Source: JBCCEJ01 sp039030335 | Lineage (GTDB): Bacteria; Pseudomonadota; Gammaproteobacteria; HK1 | DNA length: 64,000 bases | NCBI GenBank assembly: GCA_039030335.1 | Contig: JBCCEJ010000007.1 | Location: 59,703-123,702 of the forward strand | Reading direction: 5' to 3' | Part shown: positions 52,374-60,967 of the stretch, in pieces | Layout: each line of letters opens with the position of its first letter | How positions within the stretch are numbered: position 1 is the stretch's first letter | Program-made: the position numbers and the translations under genes | The notes under the pieces: generated by a model | The model's database searches: none | Told to the model about the DNA's origin: nothing | Seen by the model: the letters and a program-made list of their open reading frames with translations, nothing else

Positions 52374-53078
52374 ATGCGGCCGTTGACGCTGACCCCAGAC
52401 CTTTTGAGAAAGGTAGACGCGCTGCGCGAACTCGATGACGCGGCGCTGGAAGCGTTTGCGTCAGAGGCGGTTGGTACGTATCGCGATAAAGGCGAAGAGG
52501 TGGTGTCGCACATGGACGCCTCGCGCGACGTCTACTTCATTATAGATGGGTTGATGCGTGTCGACCTGTGCCATACCAATGGCGTGCACATCACGTTTCA
52601 GGTGCTGCCGGCTGGCGAGATGTTCGGGGAGGTCTCGGCGATCGACGGCCTTGGCCGGACGGCCAGCGTATCGGTCGAGGAGGATGCCCGCCTCGCGTGC
52701 CTGTCGCAGCGCAAATTCCATTCGTTCGTGCACGATCATCCGGCCTTCGGCCGGCAGGTCATGCTGCGGCTGACTGGCTTGTCGCGGCACCTCGCGCATC
52801 GCTACGTGCTGCACGCGGCCATCAAGGTGCGCGGCCGCGTATACGCCATCCTGCTCGAGATGCACGCGACGCAGACCTCGCCCGACGACCCTGATCTGAT
52901 CGTACCCCCGCCCACGGACGCCGATATCGCCTCGAGGGCGGGCACAGGCCGCTCGTACGTGAATCGCGTGATGCGACATCTGGACGAGGGCGGTGTGATC
53001 AAGAAACGCGGCGACGGTTTGAAGATCAACGACGTCAACACGTTGGAATTATTGCTGCGCGAAGCGGAGACGGAATAG
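52374..53078 (+). CDS. Crp/Fnr-family transcriptional regulator
   Basis: A 234-residue regulator with an N-terminal cyclic-nucleotide-binding-like domain (RDVYFIIDGLMRVDLCH, GEMFGEVSAIDGLGRTASV) and a C-terminal winged helix (TDADIASRAGTGRSYVNRVMRHLDEGGVI). The Fnr iron-sulfur cysteines are absent, so it is not an oxygen sensor of the Fnr type. AGGAGAAGG precedes the ATG at 52374. The divergent MFS/dehydratase operon is its most likely target. Confidence 0.85.
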   Translation: MRPLTLTPDLLRKVDALRELDDAALEAFASEAVGTYRDKGEEVVSHMDASRDVYFIIDGLMRVDLCHTNGVHITFQVLPAGEMFGEVSAIDGLGRTASVSVEEDARLACLSQRKFHSFVHDHPAFGRQVMLRLTGLSRHLAHRYVLHAAIKVRGRVYAILLEMHATQTSPDDPDLIVPPPTDADIASRAGTGRSYVNRVMRHLDEGGVIKKRGDGLKINDVNTLELLLREAETE

Positions 53079-53151
53079 GCCGCCGGCCGCACCGGCACGC
53101 CGGGAGCAGCGTACCGTCGAAATTCGCTGCGCCACGCCTCGCAAATTTCAC

Positions 53152-53182
53152 GGAATGGCCCTGCCGGCGGCCGGGCCATTCC
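53152..53182. terminator. Bidirectional terminator hairpin
   Basis: GGAATGGCCC and GGGCCATTCC form a perfect 10-bp stem around 11 bases, between convergent stops at 53078 and 53201. Position and strength suit a bidirectional terminator; no U-tract follows. Confidence 0.55.
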
Positions 53183-53200
53183 TCAGGTGAGTCACTTGTC

Positions 53201-53869
53201 TCAGGCCGCGCGTAGCGCGGAAGGACCGAGCAACGCTGCGCGGCATAACCATGCCACGAGCTGTGACTGGCGCTTCAGGCCGAGTTTCTCGCGCACGCTG
53301 CGAAGCTGCGAACGCACCGTGTGCACGGATACGCCGCGGCGCTCGGCGTGATCGGTAACCGAGTCTCCGCGCACCAGCGCCAGAGACAGGCGTGATTCCC
53401 CAGGGGTCAAACCGAGAGCCCGGCCACAGCTCAGCACCGCTTCATCCGGTACCATTCCAGGGTCGGTCACGGTGACCAGAATGCGGGTTTCGGTATGCAA
53501 AGCGCTGCTGCCGAGCGCTGCGCAGGTCACGAGATAGGGATGTCCTGAGCCCTCCGGCCAGAGCGCTGCAGCGCCCACCTTCCCGGCGAGCGCCGCGGTG
53601 AGCGCATTGTTCAGGTTGTCCTGATCGTGGTCGCGCTGCGCGGTCAGGCTGGTCAGGTCGCGCATGATTACGCCGTCTTGCCGGCTCACCATACGTTTGG
53701 CTGTCTGATTGATGTTCAGAATCTGGAAATTCGCGTCGACAATAATCACGCCCATCTGCAGCAGATCGAGCACTTCGGCCAGGGTATCGGTGCTTAAGTG
53801 CTGAAAGGACTGGGCAGACTGGCCAATGGCGGGCGAACTCAAGGCTGCGGGAATCAGTGAAGCGTTCAT
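53201..53869 (-). CDS. LuxR-type regulator with PAS-like sensor domain
   Basis: A 222-residue regulator. The N-terminal half is PAS-like (LQMGVIIVDANFQILNINQTAKRMV), and the C-terminus is a LuxR helix-turn-helix (LTPGESRLSLALVRGDSVTDHAERRGVSVHTVRSQLRSVREKLGL). No receiver domain and no cognate kinase are near. The N-terminal start lies after AGAGAG. It is divergent from the TMTC-like genes and convergent with the Crp/Fnr gene. The ligand or signal is unknown. Confidence 0.8.
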   Translation of the reverse strand: MNASLIPAALSSPAIGQSAQSFQHLSTDTLAEVLDLLQMGVIIVDANFQILNINQTAKRMVSRQDGVIMRDLTSLTAQRDHDQDNLNNALTAALAGKVGAAALWPEGSGHPYLVTCAALGSSALHTETRILVTVTDPGMVPDEAVLSCGRALGLTPGESRLSLALVRGDSVTDHAERRGVSVHTVRSQLRSVREKLGLKRQSQLVAWLCRAALLGPSALRAA

Positions 53870-53911
53870 TGTTGATACTCTCTAAACAGAATTTCCTAAA
53901 AGCCGTCTCCG

Positions 53912-53930
53912 TTCGCGGGGCAGCCGCGAA
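53912..53930. repeat. Leader hairpin upstream of the LuxR gene
   Basis: TTCGCGG and CCGCGAA form a 7-bp perfect stem with a 5-base loop, 43 bases upstream of the LuxR start (minus strand) and about 190 bases before the TMTC-like gene. Confidence 0.35.
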
Positions 53931-54118
53931 TCCCTCCGTACAGTGCCAACAGGATTATTTGTTTGATGCTGCTCCCGCCGTTGCGGTGCAGGGTCGGCGA
54001 CTGTGGATCGGAACGTATCACCCGATTCCGGGAGGCTTTGTGCGAAAGTGAACACGCGCGTCACAATGCTGTGGTCCGGTCGTCACGGGCTCCCTCGACA
54101 CCCGTCGTGCATGCGCTG

Positions 54119-56011
54119 ATGGTGCGGTCGACCGGCTGGTGGCTCTGCGCCGCGCTGCTGTTGGGTGCCGGGCTGTTCACCGTTTACGCGAACGTCACTA
54201 CCTTCGGACTGCTGACCGGCGACGACGTCGAGCACATTGGTAAGAATCCGCACCTGCGCGAGCTGACGTCCACAAACCTGTTGTGGATGCTGACGAGTGC
54301 CGATGTCGATTACTGGCGGCCGCTCAGCTTCTTGTCACATGCACTCGACTATCAGCTGTTCGGTGAATGGATGGGCGGCCATCACGTCACCAGCGTGTTG
54401 ATTCATTGGGTGAACGCTGCCCTGGTCGTCGCCGTCGTCACGCTCTGTGTGCAGTTGGCGGCAGGGCAAGTGTCATCGTTCGCTGGCGCGAACGGCACTC
54501 TCAAGCTCGCGGCCCTGTTAGCCGGCCTGGCTTTCGCCCTACACCCCCAGCACGTGCAGAGCACGGCGTGGCTCGCCGAACGCAAAGGTCTTCTGAGCGC
54601 GATGTTCTCGCTTATCTGCGTGTATGCGTATCTGCGCGCGCACGCGGCGCTGACACCGTCCCGAGGCTGGTCGATGATCGCCATCCTCACGATGGTACTG
54701 GCGCTCTTCTCGAAGCCGATGGCGATGACCTTGCCGGGCGTGCTGCTGGCACTGGATATTTATCCACTCCGGCGAGTCAGCGCGCGCGACCACCTCACCC
54801 GCTGGTTGCGACTCTTCTTCGAGAAGCTGCCGTATCTGTTGATGAGCCTGGCAGTGGCCGCGTACACATACGCTGCAGTGCGTACAGGTGGGTATCTGAA
54901 CGACACGGAGATGTTTCCTGCGGCGGAGCGTATCGTCAACGCCGCCCGTTCGCTCTGGCTTTATCCACTGCGTTGGCTGGTGCCGGTCGGGCTCGCGCCC
55001 GTATATCCGATCGCGGTGCTGGACAACACCATCACGGTTGTGAACCTGTTGCCCGTAGTCGGCCTGTTCGTCATCTGTGCGGTTGCGGTAAGTTTGTTTC
55101 GGCGTGGGCGCGGGGCCCTGCTTGCGGCGCTCGTCGCGCATTGCGTCATCCTGTTGCCGGTGCTGGGGCTCATCAGCTCCGGACCGCAGAGTTCCGCTGA
55201 CCGTTATGCGTATCTGCCGGACGTGTTGTTGTCAGTCGCGCTGGGTACGCTCCTGTTCATGTTGTTTCGGGCTGGTGCGCCGGTTGTCACGCGCACTGCG
55301 GTCAGCGTGCTGGCGCTGTCGTGGCTGGGTGGTCTGGCGCTGGCCGCTCATCAGTATGTGCAGGTTTATGCGACCGACCGCAGCATGCATCATCTGGTCA
55401 GGACCTACTTTCCGCAGTGGCGACCCTTTGCTCGTTATCAAGCCGGCGTCAGTGCCTTCGAGCAGGGTGATATGGTTGGCGCCATACGTCATCTTGAGCA
55501 GGCCGTCGCACACAACGAAGCCCGGCCGCGTGCAGCGGCGTATCTGGCCTTCGCGTTCCAGCGGGTGGGCGACCACGGCCGCGGCTATGAACTGTTGCAG
55601 ATGGCGCGCACGCTCGCGCCGCAAGACCCGGTCATCATGCAGATGGTGGCCAGCGGACTGTTGCAAGGCCGGCGGCCCGCCGAGGCGCGCGACATTCTGG
55701 TTGAACTGGTTAAGCGATTTCCGGACAGCGGCCAGACGATACGCGATCTGGCTCTCGCAGAACTGCGCCTGCAACGGCCGGAACGTGCCGCAACGTTGCT
55801 CGATACGCGGCTCGAGACCCAGCCAGACGATGTCGAGACATTGGTGGTGAGAGCGATCGTCGCGCAGGTTTCGCGCGACACGCAGCACGCAGTAGAACTC
55901 TACCGGCGCGTGCTGGAGATCGATCCCGAACACCGCGATGCGAACCACAACCTGACGCGTATGGACGCATCCTTACGGCGCGAACAGATCATTCGGGGAG
56001 AAGACCAATGA
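54119..56011 (+). CDS. TMTC-like membrane protein with TPR tail (copy 1)
   Basis: A 630-residue protein with about ten membrane helices (~1-450) and a periplasmic or cytoplasmic TPR-like region (~460-630). The membrane part carries the acidic first-loop motif LTGDDVEHI, then YWRPLSFLSHALDYQLFG and FALHPQHVQSTAWLAERKGLL, matching eukaryotic TMTC and bacterial DUF1736-type GT-C proteins. These are proposed O-mannosyltransferases. The start is uncertain; ATG at 54119 begins the first helix. It overlaps copy 2 by 4 bases. Confidence 0.75.
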   Translation: MVRSTGWWLCAALLLGAGLFTVYANVTTFGLLTGDDVEHIGKNPHLRELTSTNLLWMLTSADVDYWRPLSFLSHALDYQLFGEWMGGHHVTSVLIHWVNAALVVAVVTLCVQLAAGQVSSFAGANGTLKLAALLAGLAFALHPQHVQSTAWLAERKGLLSAMFSLICVYAYLRAHAALTPSRGWSMIAILTMVLALFSKPMAMTLPGVLLALDIYPLRRVSARDHLTRWLRLFFEKLPYLLMSLAVAAYTYAAVRTGGYLNDTEMFPAAERIVNAARSLWLYPLRWLVPVGLAPVYPIAVLDNTITVVNLLPVVGLFVICAVAVSLFRRGRGALLAALVAHCVILLPVLGLISSGPQSSADRYAYLPDVLLSVALGTLLFMLFRAGAPVVTRTAVSVLALSWLGGLALAAHQYVQVYATDRSMHHLVRTYFPQWRPFARYQAGVSAFEQGDMVGAIRHLEQAVAHNEARPRAAAYLAFAFQRVGDHGRGYELLQMARTLAPQDPVIMQMVASGLLQGRRPAEARDILVELVKRFPDSGQTIRDLALAELRLQRPERAATLLDTRLETQPDDVETLVVRAIVAQVSRDTQHAVELYRRVLEIDPEHRDANHNLTRMDASLRREQIIRGEDQ

Positions 56012-57870
56012 TCCGGCGGAACGAGGCCGGAACAGAACTTCGTGCGCGGTTTCCGGCCGGCATACTGGCAATTGTTCTGATCGCCGCAGCTGTTTTTGCG
56101 GTGTATGCGCAGGCGCTCCAGTTCGGTTTTCTGGACGGAGATGACCAGCGCCATATCCTCGACAACCGGTACCTTCACGACCTCACGCTGGACAATCTTC
56201 TCTGGATTTTCGCCTCGGCGGAAATCGACTACTGGCGCCCGCTCAGTTTCCTGACGCACGCGATCGATTTCGCGCTCTGGGGCGAGAACGGGTCTGGCCA
56301 CCATTTGACCAGCCTGGTGCTACACACCGTGAATGCCCTCCTCGTCATGGCGATCGCCCGGTTCGTGCTGACGCGCGGTGGCGCGAATTCGCTCGCCGCG
56401 GCCGTAGGGGCCGGACTCGCCGGGCTGCTATTTGCCGTGCACCCCCAGAACGTCGAGACCGCGGCGTGGCTCGCGGAGCGTAAAGGCGTGCTCGTTGCCA
56501 CGTTTTACCTGGCCACCGTCTGGGCCTACCTGCGTGGACAGGGAACCGACCCCCGGTGGCGCGCGCTGGCGGTCGGATTTGCGCTGCTTGCCATGATGTC
56601 GAAACCGCTGGCGGTCAGTTTGCCGTTTGCGCTGTTGATGCTGGATATTTACCCATTGCGTCGCCTCCAGTTTCGAGATGGCTGGCGCGTGTGGCTGCGC
56701 GTAGGATTCGATAAGCTGCCGTACATCCTGCTCGCGATCGGTGTATCGCTATACACCTACCTGGCTGTGCGCACCGGCGGTTATCTCAACAACACCGAGG
56801 TGCTGACGACCACCGAACGCCTGATCAACGCCGCGCGGTCGGTATGGGTCTATCTTGGCCGCTGGTTCTATCCGCTCGAACTGGCGCCGCTCTACCCGCT
56901 CGAAGTGCTGGACAACTCGATGAAGCCAGCGAACCTGGTGGCGCCCGTGGCCCTGCTGGCTACGGGCGTGGCTGCGGTTTTCTTCTGGGTGCGCGGGAAC
57001 GGCGTGTTGCTTTGCCTTGCCGGCATGCATCTGCTGCTCATCGGTCCGGCACTTGGGTTGGTGCACGTCGGCATTCAGAGTTCCGCCGATCGCTACGCCT
57101 ATCTGCCGGATGCCTGGGTCAGCGTGACCGTCGCGACGCTGGTCGTCTTCGGCTGGCAACGGGCGCGAGCCTTGCCAGCGGTTCGTGGTGCGCTCGTCGT
57201 ACTGCCGCTGGCGGCACTCTTCGGGTTCGCCATCGTCGCGCAGCAGCAGGTGCGGGTCTGGGAAAGCAAGTCCGCGCACAACGCGTTGCTGAAACACCAG
57301 TTTCCAGACTGGCGCGCAAATGCCTTCTTTCAAGATGGTCTGGACGCTTATCTGGACAAGGACTACGGCCGTGCCGCCGCGTACTTCCAGGCCGCCATCG
57401 ACCACAAGCAGTTGCTGCCGCGGTCGCATATGTTTCTCGCGATGGCACTCCAGCGGCTAGGCCAGCAGGCGATCGGTCGTGATCATGTCGTTGAAGCATT
57501 GCGCCGCAAGCCCAGATCCCTGCTGCTCTGGCAGCTGGCCGCCGAGTTTTACGCGGCGGCGGGTCAGTACGACGACGCGCGCAACAGCCTGATACGTCTC
57601 GACGAGCTGGCGCCGCGTAACCGGGACACGGCGCGGCGCAGGGCGGCCATCGAGGTTTCTGCGGGCGAATACGACGCGGCGCGGCGGCTGCTCGAACCGT
57701 TGTTGACCGACGAGGACGTCGACGGCAGTGCGCATGTTCTCTACGGCATCGCCGCTCACCGGGCTGGCGATCTGGAAGCCGCAAGAGCGGCTTACGAGGC
57801 CGCATTGGCACGCGACCCGGACAACGCCGACGCGGCGCACAATCTGCGGACCCTCGAACGCCTGCAGTAG
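56008..57870 (+). CDS. TMTC-like membrane protein with TPR tail (copy 2)
   Basis: A 620-residue paralogue of the preceding gene, aligning along its whole length: LDGDDQRHILDNRYLHD, YWRPLSFLTHAIDFALWG, VHPQNVETAAWLAERKGVL and a C-terminal TPR region with ARAAYEAALARDPDNADAAHNL. The acidic motif DGDD is retained. It starts with ATG overlapping copy 1's stop (ATGA). A tandem, co-translated pair suggests a heteromeric complex or two acceptor specificities. Confidence 0.78.
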   Translation: MIRRNEAGTELRARFPAGILAIVLIAAAVFAVYAQALQFGFLDGDDQRHILDNRYLHDLTLDNLLWIFASAEIDYWRPLSFLTHAIDFALWGENGSGHHLTSLVLHTVNALLVMAIARFVLTRGGANSLAAAVGAGLAGLLFAVHPQNVETAAWLAERKGVLVATFYLATVWAYLRGQGTDPRWRALAVGFALLAMMSKPLAVSLPFALLMLDIYPLRRLQFRDGWRVWLRVGFDKLPYILLAIGVSLYTYLAVRTGGYLNNTEVLTTTERLINAARSVWVYLGRWFYPLELAPLYPLEVLDNSMKPANLVAPVALLATGVAAVFFWVRGNGVLLCLAGMHLLLIGPALGLVHVGIQSSADRYAYLPDAWVSVTVATLVVFGWQRARALPAVRGALVVLPLAALFGFAIVAQQQVRVWESKSAHNALLKHQFPDWRANAFFQDGLDAYLDKDYGRAAAYFQAAIDHKQLLPRSHMFLAMALQRLGQQAIGRDHVVEALRRKPRSLLLWQLAAEFYAAAGQYDDARNSLIRLDELAPRNRDTARRRAAIEVSAGEYDAARRLLEPLLTDEDVDGSAHVLYGIAAHRAGDLEAARAAYEAALARDPDNADAAHNLRTLERLQ

Positions 57871-57966
57871 ACTCGCCCGTCTGGCGTCTCACTGGCCTGA
57901 CGTTGACGCACTTCAGCGTGCAGATCCGGGCCAGGCGTCGGAGAAACTGGCTGCAAAGGAAACCTC

Positions 57967-59319
57967 ATGAGCAATCTCGACGACGCTGCAACTGCCAGCG
58001 CGCTGACCGATCGCGTGCTCGGCAACATCGAGCGGCTTCAGCCCGAAATCAACGCGATGCTGGCGCTTTGCATCGATGCGGCCCGCGAAACGGCCGCCGA
58101 CCTGGATGCTGCATCTCAGCGGGGCGAGTGGCGCGGGTTGCTCCACGGCATGCCGATCGCGGTAAAGGACAACATCGATACCGCTGGTATTGCTACGACC
58201 AGCGGCGCGCGTTTTTTTGCCGATCACGTACCGAATGCGGATGCACCCGTGGTGCAGCGCCTGCGCCGCGCCGGCGCCGTCATCGTCGGGAAAGCGATGC
58301 TGCATGAGTTTGCGTTCGGCATTCGTTCCAACAACTCGGTTGGCGGGCAGTGCCATAATCCTTGGAGTCACGAGCATGTGCCGGGTGGGTCCAGCGGCGG
58401 TTCGGCCGCGGCGTTGGCGGCCGACATGTGCGTCGGCGCACTCGGTACCGACACGGGCGGATCGGTACGTCTGCCGGCGGCAATGTGCGGCGTGAGCGGC
58501 CTGCGCCCGACCCACGGACGGATTCCGAACACGGGCTCGACCCCGGTCTGCCCGAGCCAGGACACGATCGGTCCGATGGCACGACGGGTCAGCGACGTGG
58601 CCCGGCTGTTTGCCGTCATGGCCGGCTTCGACCCGGGGGATCCGTTCAGCGTCGACCACCCGCTCGAGAATTTCCTGCCAGGTCTCGACAGGACCCTGGA
58701 GGGCGTTCGCATCGGCGTGCCGAGACGCACGCATTTTGCCGATGCGGATGCGGCGGTCGAAGCGGCTGTTCTGCGCGCGGCACAAGAACTCGAACAGCTC
58801 GGGGCGACGCTCACCGATATCGAACTGCCAGGGTTTGCCGCACAACACCAGCAGGCGTCTGTCGTCATCTTCGCTGACGCGTGCGCATTTCATGCCTCAC
58901 GCATGCGCGACCAGCCAGAGCGGTTTGATGCGCAGGTGCTCGAACGCATGCGCGTCGGACTCGATCTGACCGCCGTGCAGTATGCGGATGCGATGGCCGC
59001 GCGCATGCGCTGGCGGCGGGAACTGGAGGGGGTTTTCGAATCTGTCGACGCATTGCTGTCGCCGACGGTGCACACGCCTGTGCCGCTCATCGATGACGAT
59101 AAATCTTTGCTGGCTGCCACCCGCGACGCAACCCGTAACACTTACGCCGGCGCATTTGCGCAGATTCCCGGCTTATCCGTACCGTGTGGATTCGCCGGTG
59201 GCCTGCCGGTCGGTATGCAGTTGGAAGGTGCGTGGTGGTCGGAGCCGTTGCTGCTTCGCATCGGGCATGCCTACCAGCAGGCGACCGACTGGCACTTGAG
59301 ACGCGCTCCGGGCGTCTGA
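57967..59319 (+). CDS. Amidase (GatA/amidase-signature family)
   Basis: A 450-residue amidase-signature hydrolase with Lys67 (IAVKDNIDTAG), the GGSSGGSAAAL loop (~141-148) and nucleophile Ser166 in GTDTGGSVRLP. All catalytic residues are intact. AAAGGAA precedes the ATG. It converges on the gamma-glutamyltransferase gene with 2 bases between stops. It is not part of a GatCAB operon, so a catabolic amidase is more likely. Confidence 0.88.
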   Translation: MSNLDDAATASALTDRVLGNIERLQPEINAMLALCIDAARETAADLDAASQRGEWRGLLHGMPIAVKDNIDTAGIATTSGARFFADHVPNADAPVVQRLRRAGAVIVGKAMLHEFAFGIRSNNSVGGQCHNPWSHEHVPGGSSGGSAAALAADMCVGALGTDTGGSVRLPAAMCGVSGLRPTHGRIPNTGSTPVCPSQDTIGPMARRVSDVARLFAVMAGFDPGDPFSVDHPLENFLPGLDRTLEGVRIGVPRRTHFADADAAVEAAVLRAAQELEQLGATLTDIELPGFAAQHQQASVVIFADACAFHASRMRDQPERFDAQVLERMRVGLDLTAVQYADAMAARMRWRRELEGVFESVDALLSPTVHTPVPLIDDDKSLLAATRDATRNTYAGAFAQIPGLSVPCGFAGGLPVGMQLEGAWWSEPLLLRIGHAYQQATDWHLRRAPGV

Positions 59320-59321
59320 CC

Positions 59322-60938
59322 TCAGGAGCGCTGGACGCCGATCGCAACGCCGTCGTGGCCGGGATCCGCGCCACCGTCCATGCGCCCGTCTGCACCTACC
59401 CGAACGCCGTGTACGGCGGCGATCGCAAAGGTCTGCGCGTTGCGAACCACTTCGTAACCCATTTGTTCCAGATCGCGCTGCACATAGCGCGGGATGCGGT
59501 TCGTGAGGTCGATGATGTCGCTCGTCGACGAGAAGCGCGGCGCGCTCACCGCTTCGGTCATCGTCATGCCGTGATCCAGCACGTTCAGGATCGCCTGCGT
59601 GACGCCCATGGCGATCTGTGTGCCCCCTGGCGCGCCGATCGCGAGGCGCAGCTGCCCGTCTTTGAAAGCGAACGTCGGGCAAAGGGAGCTGAAGCGTGAT
59701 TTCCCAGGCGCGATGGAGCCCGCGCGCCCGGGCCGCGGGTCGAACACGGCCATACAGCCGTTGAACATGAACCCGAGGCCATCGGTGATGACGCCGGAGG
59801 GCATGCCGAGTGAATGCGTCATCGTGACCGCGTTGCCGTCGCTGTCGACTACCGCGACGTGCGTCGTGTCCTTCGGCTCCGGCATGCCGATACGGCTGAC
59901 GTGATGCTTTTCACCGGCCCGAATCCGTTCGGCGGCGGCGGCCGCGTAGTCTTTGGAGGTCAGGCGATCGATAGGCACCTCGAGGAACGCCGGATCGCCA
60001 ACGTGGGCATCTTTGTCGGCCGTCGCGATCTTCATGGCTTCGCTGACGACGCGAATGTACTCGACGGTATTGTGGCCGATGTTCGCGAGATCGAAGTTCT
60101 CGAGAATATTCAGCATCTCAGCGACCATGATGCCGCCGCCCGGCGGGTGGTTGGTCGTCAGTCGATATCCACGGTAGTCGATCGGAACGGGATCTTTTCG
60201 GGTCGTCACATAGTCGCGCAGATCGGCAAGGCCGAGCAGGCCACCGTTCGCCTTGAAGTCATCGACGATCTGTTCGGCGATCTCGCCTCGGTAGAAGATG
60301 TCCGGACCGGCCGCCGCGATACGTTCCAGCGTTGTCGCCAGATCCGGATTCTGAACCCGCTCACCGACCTTTTTGAGCGCGCCGTCCGCGTGGAAGTAGG
60401 CGCTTCGACCCGTGGCCGAAAACGCCAGCCGATCGGTGACGTCGACGCGGCCGAAGTCACTACCCTGCGTCCACCAGTAGTACACGTGCGGCCGCACGAC
60501 AAAACCGGTTCTGGCCTCGGCGATGGCGGGTGCGCAGACGTCCGCCCAGTCGAAGGTCCCGAACTCCGTGACCGCCTCGAAGTAGGCTTTCAGACTGCCG
60601 GGTGACGTGACCGACTGGTAGCCCAGGTCGTTGACGTTGCCGGTCAGTACAAAGCCGAAGCCATCACGCGTTTCGCCCTCGACAATGTCCTGCCACATGT
60701 CGGGTGTTGCTGCCTGCGGGGTCTTGCCGTGAAAGTCGATGCAGGTGTGCACGCCGCGTTTCGGCATGTAGATCTGGCATGACCCGAAGCCGGCGATGCC
60801 GCACATCTGCGGGTCGACCACGCCTTGCACGAGCGCGGCCGTCATCGCCGCGTCGATCGCGTTGCCCCCTCGCATCAGGACTTCGGCGCCCGCTTCGGAG
60901 GCTTCCGGCTGGGCAGTGACGATCATCGATTGGAGCAC
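59322..60938 (-). CDS. Gamma-glutamyltransferase
   Basis: A 538-residue Ntn-hydrolase. The autoprocessing and catalytic Thr is at about 358 in KDTTHVAVVDSDGNA, and the small-subunit loop GAPGGTQIAMGV is present. It cleaves gamma-glutamyl bonds of glutathione and similar compounds. Most relatives are periplasmic with a signal peptide; this N-terminus (MLQSMIVTAQPEASEAG) shows none, so it may be cytoplasmic or the start may be further upstream. Adjacent to the MmgE/PrpD gene on the same strand (29 bases). Confidence 0.88.
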   Translation of the reverse strand: MLQSMIVTAQPEASEAGAEVLMRGGNAIDAAMTAALVQGVVDPQMCGIAGFGSCQIYMPKRGVHTCIDFHGKTPQAATPDMWQDIVEGETRDGFGFVLTGNVNDLGYQSVTSPGSLKAYFEAVTEFGTFDWADVCAPAIAEARTGFVVRPHVYYWWTQGSDFGRVDVTDRLAFSATGRSAYFHADGALKKVGERVQNPDLATTLERIAAAGPDIFYRGEIAEQIVDDFKANGGLLGLADLRDYVTTRKDPVPIDYRGYRLTTNHPPGGGIMVAEMLNILENFDLANIGHNTVEYIRVVSEAMKIATADKDAHVGDPAFLEVPIDRLTSKDYAAAAAERIRAGEKHHVSRIGMPEPKDTTHVAVVDSDGNAVTMTHSLGMPSGVITDGLGFMFNGCMAVFDPRPGRAGSIAPGKSRFSSLCPTFAFKDGQLRLAIGAPGGTQIAMGVTQAILNVLDHGMTMTEAVSAPRFSSTSDIIDLTNRIPRYVQRDLEQMGYEVVRNAQTFAIAAVHGVRVGADGRMDGGADPGHDGVAIGVQRS

Positions 60939-60967
60939 GGGCTCTCTCCTCGGCGGGTCATACGGGC

